Positions 29,069 to 36,469 of a DNA stretch of 64,000 nucleotides are shown one piece after another. The translations under genes were made by a program, and so were the position numbers. How positions within the stretch are numbered: position 1 is the first letter of the stretch; each line of letters opens with the position of its first letter. Source of the DNA: Streptomyces misionensis (GTDB lineage: Bacteria; Actinomycetota; Actinomycetes; Streptomycetales; Streptomycetaceae). The notes under the pieces are model-generated. The model saw only the letters and a list, made by a program, of their open reading frames with translations. It was not told where the DNA came from and ran no database searches. The stretch lies in contig NZ_VOGW01000177.1 in the NCBI RefSeq assembly GCF_007896895.1, positions 58,575-122,574 on the forward strand, read 5' to 3'.

Positions 29069-29503
29069 CTACTGGAAGGAGCAGCCCGGGTTCGGCGCGT
29101 CCTCGGAGAAGGGGGCGCCGTGCGGCAGCACGTACCACACGTCGAGGACGACCGGCGTGTCACCGAGGTTGCGGCCTATGTGCACATGCCCGGGCCCGGC
29201 GGGCTCCTGGACGCGCGAGCCCGTCCGGTACACGCCGTCCGAGGCGCAGGAGGAGTCGAAGTGGCTCAGCGTGCCCTGTCTGACCACGCCGTACAGCGGG
29301 CCGTCGTGGTAGTGCCAACCGGTGCTCTGGCCCGGCGGGACGGTGATCTCGCGCAGGGTGTAGTCGGTGCCGTCGACGGTCCGCTCGGTGATCGTGCGGG
29401 CCGTCACCCCGGGGCCCGGCGGGGTCGCCCCGGCCGTGCCACAGGTCAGTACGGTGGCCGCGGTCACGGCGCCGATCAGGGCGCCGCGCAGTGCTGTGCG
29501 CAT
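29069..29503 (-). CDS. Secreted cupin-fold protein
   Basis: A 144-residue exported protein. The signal peptide is residues 1-26 (RTALRGALIGAVTAATVLTC, cleavage near AGATPPG). A single cupin barrel follows with metal-type histidines in GWHYHDGPLYGVVRQG and GHVHIGRNLGDTPV. The pair of cysteines SSCASD and NPGCSF may form a disulfide. Small extracellular cupins of this kind are common in Streptomyces without a defined activity. ATG 29503 has GGAGG 7 bases upstream. It stands alone. Confidence 0.83.
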   Translation of the reverse strand: MRTALRGALIGAVTAATVLTCGTAGATPPGPGVTARTITERTVDGTDYTLREITVPPGQSTGWHYHDGPLYGVVRQGTLSHFDSSCASDGVYRTGSRVQEPAGPGHVHIGRNLGDTPVVLDVWYVLPHGAPFSEDAPNPGCSFQ

Positions 29504-29616
29504 ACGGAAGCCTCCAGCGAAGCGAAGGATGTCGGCGCGAACATAGGCGCAAAGCGATCACGTTGTGGCCGGAACCGGTCAATCCCTTTCAGTGGGTCGC
29601 GCGTTGCCACCGTCCC

Positions 29617-30222
29617 TCACCCCTCGCCGCCGTCCGCCGCCACCTGCGCGAGGGTGCGTCCGGTGCGCACCGAGCGGGCCCGCCGGGGGTCGGGGGTGCC
29701 GTGCCCCGCGCCGGCCGGGCCCTTGCGCACCAGCAGCCAGGCGTCCTCCCCGTCCCTGCTCTGGAAGCGGGTCAGGGCGTACTCGCCGCGCAGCTTGGCG
29801 CCGTGCAGCCGGAACGTGGCGTGCCCGCGCGCCAGCGACTCGGCGAAGTCCACCGGCCGCCCCCGCCGGTCATGGCTCAGCGGTTCGTACGTCCCGCGGT
29901 CCCACACGATCACGGTGCCCCCGCCGTACTCGCCCTTCGGGATCACGCCCTCGAAGTCCTCGTACGCCAGAGGGTGGTCCTCGGTCGGTACGGCGAGCCG
30001 CTTGTCCCCGGGGTCGGCGGACGGTCCCCTCGGCACCGACCAGGACTTCAGCACGTCGTCCACCTGGAGCCGGAAGTCGAAGTGCATCCGGCGCGCGTCG
30101 TGGATCTGCACCACGAACCGCGGCCGGCCGCCGCCCCCGGACGCCTGCCCGCCCGAGGGCTCCCGGGTCCGCTCGAAGTCACGCCTGCCGCGGTACGTCC
30201 GCAGCCTGTCCTCCGCTGCCAC
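29617..30222 (-). CDS. LigD-type 3'-phosphoesterase domain protein
   Basis: A 201-residue stand-alone version of the phosphoesterase domain that in LigD trims 3' ends before non-homologous end joining. The catalytic signature is FVVQIHDARRMHFDFRLQ (His-x-Ala...His-x-Asp), and downstream LKSWSVPRGPS, GVIPKGEYGGGTVIVWD and LRGEYALTRF are diagnostic. GTG 30222 has GGAAGGAG 6 bases upstream. It is not fused to a ligase or polymerase; an ATP ligase lacking this domain is coded at 25.2 kb, so the parts may act together in DNA repair. It follows an aldo/keto reductase gene by 61 bases. Confidence 0.9.
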   Translation of the reverse strand: MAAEDRLRTYRGRRDFERTREPSGGQASGGGGRPRFVVQIHDARRMHFDFRLQVDDVLKSWSVPRGPSADPGDKRLAVPTEDHPLAYEDFEGVIPKGEYGGGTVIVWDRGTYEPLSHDRRGRPVDFAESLARGHATFRLHGAKLRGEYALTRFQSRDGEDAWLLVRKGPAGAGHGTPDPRRARSVRTGRTLAQVAADGGEG

Positions 30223-30283
30223 GTGCGGCTCCTTCCGTGCGTCCGCCTCACGGGCCCCGGGTACCCCCTCCCCGGTGGAAGGC

Positions 30284-31114
30284 TCAGAACTCCTCGTGGG
30301 TCTCCGGGTCCCCGCCGAGCCGGTGCGCGGCGTGCCGGGCGATCGCCGCCATCTCGTCCGAGTCCAGCTCGAAGCCGAAGACGTCCAGGTTGGCGCGCTG
30401 CCGCTCGGGATCGGCCGACTTGGGGACGGGCAGCGCACCCAGCTGGAGGTGCCAGCGCAGCAGCACCTGCCCGGGGCTCACGCCGTGCGCCGCGGCGATC
30501 CGGGCGACCTCCGGGTCGGCCAGCAGATGGCCGCCCCGGCCCAGCGGGCTCCAGCTCTCGGTGAGGATGCCCTGGTCCGCGTGGAAGGCGCGCAGCTCCT
30601 CCTGCGGGAACAGCGGGTGCAGCTCGATCTGGTTGACCGAGGGCAGCACCCCGGTCTCCTTCTCCAGGCGCACGATGTGCTCCGGGGTGAAGTTGGAGAC
30701 GCCGATCGAGCGGACCAGCCCCTCCTCCCGCAGTTCGATCATCGCCTTCCAGGAGTCGACGTACTTGCCGACCCGGGGGTTGGGCCAGTGGATCAGGTAC
30801 AGGTCCACGTACTCCAGCCCGAGGCGCCGCCGGGACTCCTCGAAGGAGGCCAGGGTCTCCTCGTAGCCGTGGTGGCGGCCCGGGAGCTTGGTCGTCACCA
30901 CCACCTCCTCGCGGGGCACCCCGCTGCCGGCGAGGGCCCGGCCGACGCCGGTCTCGTTGCGGTAGTTCGCCGCGGTGTCCACCAGTCGGTAGCCCAGGCC
31001 GAGGGCGCCGCGTACGGCCCGCTCGGCCGCCGTGTCGTCCAGCGGCCAGGTGCCGAGGCCGATGGCGGGGATCGCCGTGCCGTCGTTGAGCGTGTGCGCC
31101 GGTATGCCGTTCAC
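30284..31114 (-). CDS. Aldo/keto reductase
   Basis: NADPH-dependent aldehyde/ketone reductase of 276 residues, cytoplasmic. The tetrad is visible: Asp and Tyr in VDTAANYRNE, Lys in TTKLPG and His in LIHWPNP. The cofactor segment is ADPERQRANLDVF. The family matches bacterial 2,5-diketo-gluconate reductase-like enzymes (AKR5), but the physiological substrate is unknown. GTG 31114 has GGGAAGG 7 bases upstream. The gene lies between a luciferase-like oxidoreductase upstream and the phosphoesterase downstream on the same strand. Confidence 0.92.
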   Translation of the reverse strand: MNGIPAHTLNDGTAIPAIGLGTWPLDDTAAERAVRGALGLGYRLVDTAANYRNETGVGRALAGSGVPREEVVVTTKLPGRHHGYEETLASFEESRRRLGLEYVDLYLIHWPNPRVGKYVDSWKAMIELREEGLVRSIGVSNFTPEHIVRLEKETGVLPSVNQIELHPLFPQEELRAFHADQGILTESWSPLGRGGHLLADPEVARIAAAHGVSPGQVLLRWHLQLGALPVPKSADPERQRANLDVFGFELDSDEMAAIARHAAHRLGGDPETHEEF

Positions 31115-31240
31115 GTTGGGACCTTCCCTCGACAGTGTCGTGCCTCCAGCCTCACCGACAGGGCGAGTGGCGATCAACCGGACGGACGGGAGGGAGCGGC
31201 GCCCGACCGGCTGCGCGCCGAGCACCGGCCCGCCGGTGCG

Positions 31241-32269
31241 TCAGCCGGCCGGCCGCCAGCCGAGCGCGGGGCCCAGCTTCGTCGCCATGTCGGTGAGGAT
31301 CTGCACGTAGTCCTCGTGTCCGAAGGTGAACGGCAGCGCGAAGGCGACCTCGTCCACCTCGCGGAACGCGGCGTCCGCGCGCAGCCGTTCGGCCAGTTCC
31401 TCGGACGTGCCGACCAGGTCCGGCGCGAACAGCAGCCGGGTCGGGCCCTGCGGCGCACCGGTGCGGGGCAGCCGCCGGGCGGCGTACTCGGCGTACTTGG
31501 CGCGCTGTGCGGGGGTCGCCGAGTCGGTGGGGATCACCACCAGGCCCTGCGAGACCCGGGCCGCCGCGCCGTCGGGGTGGTGCGCCCGGAACTCCCGGAC
31601 GAGGGACAGCTGCAGCTCCGCGAAGTCGTACGGTCCCTCTGGGTGCTCGGCCTTGACGACGCTGCTGGTCAGGAAGTTCATCCCGTGCTCGCCCGCCCAG
31701 CGCGCGGAGCGGAGGCTGCCGCCGCCGTACCACAGCCGCCGGCCGAGCCCGGGGGAGTGCGGCTGGACGGCGTCGCTGAACACCTCGAAGCCCTCCGTCC
31801 CGCTGAAGTCGCTGGCGGGCTCGCCGCGCACCAGGTCCAGCAGCCGCCGCACGCGCGCGTACCCGAAGTCCTCGGCGCCGGCGGTGTCCGGGTACAGCGC
31901 GTCCCGCACCCGTTCGTAGTGCATCGGCGGGCCCACGCTGACGCCCGGGTTCAGCCGCCCGCGGGACAGCACGTCGACGGTCGCCAGGTCCTCGGCGAGC
32001 CGCAGCGGGTTCTCCCAGCCCAGCGGGATCACCGCCGTGCCGAGTTCGATGCGGCGGGTGCGCTGGGAGGCGGCGGCGAGGACGGCGACCGGAGACGAGA
32101 TGCCGTACTGGAGGTGGCGCTGGCGGACCCAGGCGCTGTCGAAGCCGAGCCGCTCGCCCAGTTCGACGAGCTCCAGAGTGGACTCGTGACCCCGCGCCGG
32201 GTCCGCCGGATCGAACAGGCCGATGGTGAGGAAGCCCAGTTTGCGCAGAGGGCGGGGGACGGACGGCAC
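31241..32269 (-). CDS. LLM-class flavin-dependent oxidoreductase
   Basis: Luciferase-like monooxygenase of 342 residues using FMNH2 or F420. Family features: LGFLTIGLFDPADP at the first strand, LGFDSAWVRQRHLQYG, SQRTRRIELGTAVIPLGWEN (the TxRIxLGTaV motif), DVLSRGRLNPGVSVG and RLWYGGGSLRSARW. Length is typical. GTG 32269 has GGAGGAG just upstream. Substrate unknown; members attack aldehydes, sulfonates, or natural-product intermediates. Next on the strand comes the aldo/keto reductase after 126 bases, which may be a separate unit. Confidence 0.9.
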   Translation of the reverse strand: MPSVPRPLRKLGFLTIGLFDPADPARGHESTLELVELGERLGFDSAWVRQRHLQYGISSPVAVLAAASQRTRRIELGTAVIPLGWENPLRLAEDLATVDVLSRGRLNPGVSVGPPMHYERVRDALYPDTAGAEDFGYARVRRLLDLVRGEPASDFSGTEGFEVFSDAVQPHSPGLGRRLWYGGGSLRSARWAGEHGMNFLTSSVVKAEHPEGPYDFAELQLSLVREFRAHHPDGAAARVSQGLVVIPTDSATPAQRAKYAEYAARRLPRTGAPQGPTRLLFAPDLVGTSEELAERLRADAAFREVDEVAFALPFTFGHEDYVQILTDMATKLGPALGWRPAG

Positions 32270-32402
32270 GGGCTCCTCCGGCGGTCGTACATCGGTTCGG
32301 TTCCGTCTCGAGTCTGACAGTCGAATGTGACAACCGTGTGATCGGTTTTCCCGCACCGGCGCCGACGCCGCTCGCGAGCACGGTGAACTCGGTGCCCCCG
32401 GT

Positions 32403-33647
32403 TCAGAGCGGCAGCGGGCCGACCCGTGGGCGGGCTCCGGCGAAGAGCAGGGCGCCGCGCCGCTCCCGGAACCGCTCGCCCGCGCGTTCCAGGACCAGGC
32501 GGCCGCGCTCGGTGCGCCCGAGCAGCAGTGAGGCGGCGAGGTTCTTGGCCAGCACGGGCGGCACCGCCCAGGGCAGCGTCACCGGGATCCGGAGCTCTTC
32601 GAGGCACTCCCCGCCCAGGAAGCACCGGAGCATGCCGAGCAGCCGGGCCCGCGCGTAGGCCGCCCGCAGCGGGTTCGTGCGGGCCTCGGTCAGCCGGCGC
32701 TGTCCCCGCAGGATCGCCTCGGTGAGGTCGGCGCCCGCCGGGGTCTGGCCGTCCTGCGCCAGCAGCACGTGGTAGTTGAAGACGTTCTGCTCGCGTTCGG
32801 TGTCGAACAGCCAGTCCTCGTCCACCCCGAGCAGCAGGCCGACGTACTTCCACAGGTGCATCACGGCCCGCGCGTCCGCGGCGCTCACCCACCAGCCGAG
32901 CGCGCGGGCGCCGAGCAGCAGGGTGCTGCTGAACAGGCCCAGCGTGCCGGCCCGGTCGGACTGGTTGACGGGCAGCCCCCATTCGTGGACGTCCCAGCGG
33001 CCGTTGCGCTCGAACCGGTCGTTGACGAGCGCGTGCATCACCCGCACGTGGACCGTGAGCCGGAACCCCTCCCCGTCGCGCCGCAGCCCGCCCGGCCGGG
33101 CCACGGCGTGGGTCCACGTCTCCGTCTCGCCGAGCCGCCGCATGGCCGTCGCGCCGGACAACCCGCCCGTGGCGACCAGCAGTTCGGCCGGACCACCGAA
33201 CCGGTAGCCGCCGATCAGGGACAGTTGCAGCAGCACGTCGTTCGCGGTGCGCCCGAGCCGCCGGACCACGCCGGCGCCCCGCTCGATCAGGTCGAAGTCC
33301 ACCCACGCGGGCACGGCGTCGACCAGCGCGAAGAACCGCACCAGCTCCGGCGGGGCGTCGGGGACGGCCTGGATCCCCTCGTTCAGCGCCCGGTCGAACT
33401 GGGCCATGGTGACGCGTTCGGCACCGGGGCGGCCGTCCCGGCGCATGGCGCGCGCCAGCGCCGCCCCCGGCTCGTCGCGGGCGTACATGCGGCGCCCGAT
33501 CCGGTCGAGCAACTCCTCGTCCACGTGCCGCACCCCGGCCACCCGGCGCAGTATCCGGCCGATCCGCCGCCCCCGCTCCTCGCCCCGGCGGAAGCGGCGC
33601 GGATACGCGGACACCGCGGCCGCCTCCTGCGCACGGGGTGTCGTCAT
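32403..33647 (-). CDS. DUF2236 oxygenase (MpaB/latex-clearing protein family)
   Basis: A 414-residue heme-type oxygenase of the DUF2236 family, whose known members include the rubber-cleaving protein Lcp and mycophenolate MpaB. Seen here: FALVDAVPAWVDFDLIERGA, LIGGYRFGGPAELLVATGGL, VHVRVMHALVNDRF with the conserved Arg/His pair expected near the heme, and VFNYHVLLAQDG. Length is close to Lcp, but no Tat or Sec signal is present, so this copy is probably intracellular and acts on something other than external rubber. ATG 33647 is chosen for protein sense; its ribosome site is weak. Confidence 0.8.
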   Translation of the reverse strand: MTTPRAQEAAAVSAYPRRFRRGEERGRRIGRILRRVAGVRHVDEELLDRIGRRMYARDEPGAALARAMRRDGRPGAERVTMAQFDRALNEGIQAVPDAPPELVRFFALVDAVPAWVDFDLIERGAGVVRRLGRTANDVLLQLSLIGGYRFGGPAELLVATGGLSGATAMRRLGETETWTHAVARPGGLRRDGEGFRLTVHVRVMHALVNDRFERNGRWDVHEWGLPVNQSDRAGTLGLFSSTLLLGARALGWWVSAADARAVMHLWKYVGLLLGVDEDWLFDTEREQNVFNYHVLLAQDGQTPAGADLTEAILRGQRRLTEARTNPLRAAYARARLLGMLRCFLGGECLEELRIPVTLPWAVPPVLAKNLAASLLLGRTERGRLVLERAGERFRERRGALLFAGARPRVGPLPL

Positions 33648-33728
33648 GCCTCGATGCTGACATGGAGGGCAAGGCGCGTTCAATCGGCGCCGGCGGACCG
33701 GTCCCGGCCCGCCGCGCCCGGCCGCCCG

Positions 33729-34406
33729 CTACGCCCCGGGCACCTCGCGGCCCGCCGCCGAGGCGAAGCCCAGCCAGGGGTGGCGGTTGCGCCACCAGCA
33801 CCAGCCCACCTTGGGGGCGTCGCGACGCTCCCGGCCGTCGCGGCCGGTGCCGTTGCTGATCCAGAGCGCCGGGGTGCGGGAGTCCAGCGTGCCGTCGGCC
33901 TTGCGCAGCCGGGAGCCGATGGTCATGAAGCAGTGGTTGCGCTCCAGGGCGGCCGGCTGCTGGAGCACCCAGTGGATGCCCTCGGTGACCAGCAGGGGGG
34001 TGCGGCGCCGGGCGGTCAGCGCGGGCAGCGCCTCCGCCGGGCTCCAGTCGGCCAGGTGGTCGCCCCGGTCGAGGCCGGTGAGGAGGTAGAGCGGGGCCTC
34101 GGGCAGGGTGCGGGCGTCGAGCGGGGCGAAGAGGTCGACGTCGGTCATGTCGGCGACGACGAATCCCGGTCGGCCCTCGCGGCGCAGCAGCGGGGCGAGG
34201 GCCGAGGCGGGGGCCAGGTCCGGGTGCACGGCGAGCAGCGCGCCCGCGCCGCCCGCGAGGGTCTCGGCGCGGGCGGCGAAGGCGCGGACGCCGGCGGGCG
34301 GCAACCCGGCGATCTCCGGCACCCCGCTCTCGATCAGCCGCTCGGCCTGTGCGCTCAGGGCGGGGAGCGGCGGAAGGGAAGTGGCGGTGGGCACGGTCTC
34401 GGACAC
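33729..34406 (-). CDS. DUF5701 family protein
   Basis: A 225-residue soluble protein matching the actinobacterial DUF5701 family: FVVADMTDVDLFAPL, APLYLLTGLDRGDHLADWSP, LVTEGIHWVLQQPAALERN and the ending PKVGWCWWRNRHPWLGFASA are characteristic. No function is established. GTG 34406 has GAGGAG 4-5 bases upstream. It lies between the DUF2236 oxygenase and the epoxide-hydrolase-like gene on the same strand, each separated by about 80 bases, so a loose gene group is possible. Confidence 0.8.
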   Translation of the reverse strand: MSETVPTATSLPPLPALSAQAERLIESGVPEIAGLPPAGVRAFAARAETLAGGAGALLAVHPDLAPASALAPLLRREGRPGFVVADMTDVDLFAPLDARTLPEAPLYLLTGLDRGDHLADWSPAEALPALTARRRTPLLVTEGIHWVLQQPAALERNHCFMTIGSRLRKADGTLDSRTPALWISNGTGRDGRERRDAPKVGWCWWRNRHPWLGFASAAGREVPGA

Positions 34407-34489
34407 GACGCTCCTCGGCACGGGACGGCGGACGGGCCCCCGCACAACGAGCCGGCCCACCGGAGGGTTCCCGCGGACCGGGCGCGCTG

Positions 34490-35473
34490 TCAGCGGGGCA
34501 GCGCGCCGAGCCAGTCGATGAGCAGCCGGTTGGTCTCGTCGGGGCGTTCCTGCTGAATCCAGTGGCCGCAGCCGTCCAGGACATGGGAGGACACCAGGCC
34601 GGGCAGCGTGACCGGGAACGCCTTGATGGCGCCGGCCAGCCATGACGTGGTGGCGTCCAGGGCGCCGCCGAGGAACAGGGACGGCTGGGTGAGGGGCGCG
34701 CCGTCGTAGGCGGCGAGGTCCTCCCAGTCGCGGTCCATGGCACGGTAGCGGTTGAGCGCTCCGGTCATGCCGGTGCGCTCGAACTCCCCGGCGTAGAAGT
34801 CGAGATCGTCCTCGCCGAGCCACCCGGGCAGCCGGCCGGCGGGGAAGCGGTCGCGCAGGGTGCCGCCCCGGCTCGCGAAGTACGGTGCGGGGGCGCCGGG
34901 TCCGGGCATGGTGTCGGCGGACAGGGCCGCGTAGAAGCCCGCCAGCCAGCCGCGCACATCGGGCTCCATCTCGGCCTCGGCGCGGCCGGGCCGCTGGAAG
35001 TAGGAGATGTAGAACTCCTCGTCGCCGCCGCTCATCGCGGCGAAGACATCGCTGGGGCGGGGCCCGCTGCGCGGGGAGTAGGGAACGCTGAGCATCCCCA
35101 CCGCCGAGAAGACGTCCGGCCGGACCAGGGCGGAGCCCGTGGCGATGGCCGAGCCCCAGTCGTGGCCCACGATCACCGCCGACTCCTCGCCCAGCGCGTG
35201 CACCACCGCGACGTTGTCCTCGACCAGGTCGAGCAGCCGGTACGCGTCGGTCTCGGCGGGTTTGGAGGAACGGCCGTAGCCGCGCACGTCGACGGCGACG
35301 GCCCGGTACCCGGCCGCGGCGAGGGCCGGCAGCTGGTGGCGCCAGGAGTACCAGGACTCCGGGAAACCGTGCACGAGCAGCACCAGCGGTCCGCTGCCCT
35401 GCTCCACGAGGTGGGTCCGGCCGCCCGGCGACGGGACCAGCCGGTGGGTGAACTCGGTGGGGTGGTGCGGCAT
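34490..35473 (-). CDS. Alpha/beta-hydrolase, epoxide hydrolase type
   Basis: A 327-residue alpha/beta hydrolase of the soluble epoxide hydrolase subfamily. The oxyanion motif HGFPESW is at residues 35-41, nucleophile Asp105 is in VGHDWGSAIA, and the general-base His is in GCGHWIQQERP. A lid with tyrosines (FYISYFQRPG) suits epoxide opening. The family turns epoxides into diols, for detoxification or natural-product tailoring. ATG 35473 has a clean AGGAGGG upstream. It is next to DUF5701 on the same strand. Confidence 0.9.
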   Translation of the reverse strand: MPHHPTEFTHRLVPSPGGRTHLVEQGSGPLVLLVHGFPESWYSWRHQLPALAAAGYRAVAVDVRGYGRSSKPAETDAYRLLDLVEDNVAVVHALGEESAVIVGHDWGSAIATGSALVRPDVFSAVGMLSVPYSPRSGPRPSDVFAAMSGGDEEFYISYFQRPGRAEAEMEPDVRGWLAGFYAALSADTMPGPGAPAPYFASRGGTLRDRFPAGRLPGWLGEDDLDFYAGEFERTGMTGALNRYRAMDRDWEDLAAYDGAPLTQPSLFLGGALDATTSWLAGAIKAFPVTLPGLVSSHVLDGCGHWIQQERPDETNRLLIDWLGALPR

Positions 35474-35510
35474 GTGCCCTCCTGTGGGCGGATCGAAAAC
35501 AGCGGGTCCG

Positions 35511-36173
35511 TCAGATGGTCCGGTGCGCCGGCGAGGCGATGGCCCGCGCGGTCACGGCTCCGACGGCGGCGTCGGCCGCGGCGTCGTCCGAGCCCGGCCG
35601 GGACCTGGTGAACACGGCGGCGGCGTACCGGCGGCCGTCCGGGAAGGAGACGACGCCGACCTCGTTGCGTACGATCCCGGCCGGGCCGCCGCTCTCGGCC
35701 GCCACCCGCACGGGCGTCCGGAACGCGCTCGCGATCCGGTGCCGGGTGAGCTGCCGGGCCGCGCGGGCGCCCACCGGGACGCAGGCGCCGAGGGGGCCCG
35801 GCCGCCCGGTCCGGAGCAGCCGGAGCGGGGTGACCGTGTCGGGTGTCGGCGGCCATGCCGCCGGCAGCCGTGCGCCGACGCCGGCCGACTCCTTCGCCGA
35901 CGCGCGGGCCGACCGGGGGACCGCCTCGGCCCGGCCCGTGTGCCCGCCCTCCTGCCCGATGGAGCCGGTCGCGCTCCGCGGATCGCGGACCACCACCGAG
36001 CCGGTCGGTCCCGGCCGGGCGGCCGCCTCGACGACCGGGGACGGCACCACGGTCTCGCCGGCGCGCGGCCCGAACTCCGCGTCCCGGGCCAGGGAACGGA
36101 CCGACCGGGAGCCCGTGCGCCCCGCCCGGTCGAAGATCGTCCGCACCGCGTCGTCCACCATGCGGTCGATCAT
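35511..36173 (-). pseudogene. Decayed class A beta-lactamase-like gene
   Basis: The frame is open for 220 codons, but only the two ends look like a class A beta-lactamase. The start (MIDRMVDDAVRTIF to GETVVPSPV) and end (RNEVGVVSFPDGRRYAAAVF, TRSRPG) fit. The catalytic SxxK is replaced by SPVV, no SDN is seen, and the KTG box reads ESGG. The middle is Pro/Arg-rich and unlike the fold, and the length is about 70 residues short of the usual 290. I read it as an internally deleted or frameshifted relic. A rewired protein with a new role is a less likely alternative. Confidence 0.6.
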
Positions 36174-36469
36174 GCCAGGGCGGTGCCGGGGCGGCCGGCC
36201 GGCCCGGCCGCGACGGCTCCCAACCCGTGTTTCATGAACGTGAATTGGCGACCCGGGAAGCACACAGCGACGTCATAGGGAAAACCCTCGATTGACCTCC
36301 GGCCTGGTGACATGGACGGGTCAAGGCTGTCATTCTCCCAGCGCACGCTGATCCCCCACGGTCGGATCACGCACCACGGTCCCCGCACAGCGCACCCCTC
36401 CGGACAGCAGACCCGGCTGCCCGGTCCCTCACCGGCCGCGACCCGGCGGCCTTTGCAGGAGGAGTAAGA

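Noticed and set aside
36293..36325. TTGACC...GGTCAA repeat as protease promoter or operator
   Set aside because: Arms are only 6 bases and 21 apart, and no -10 fits; too weak to call.
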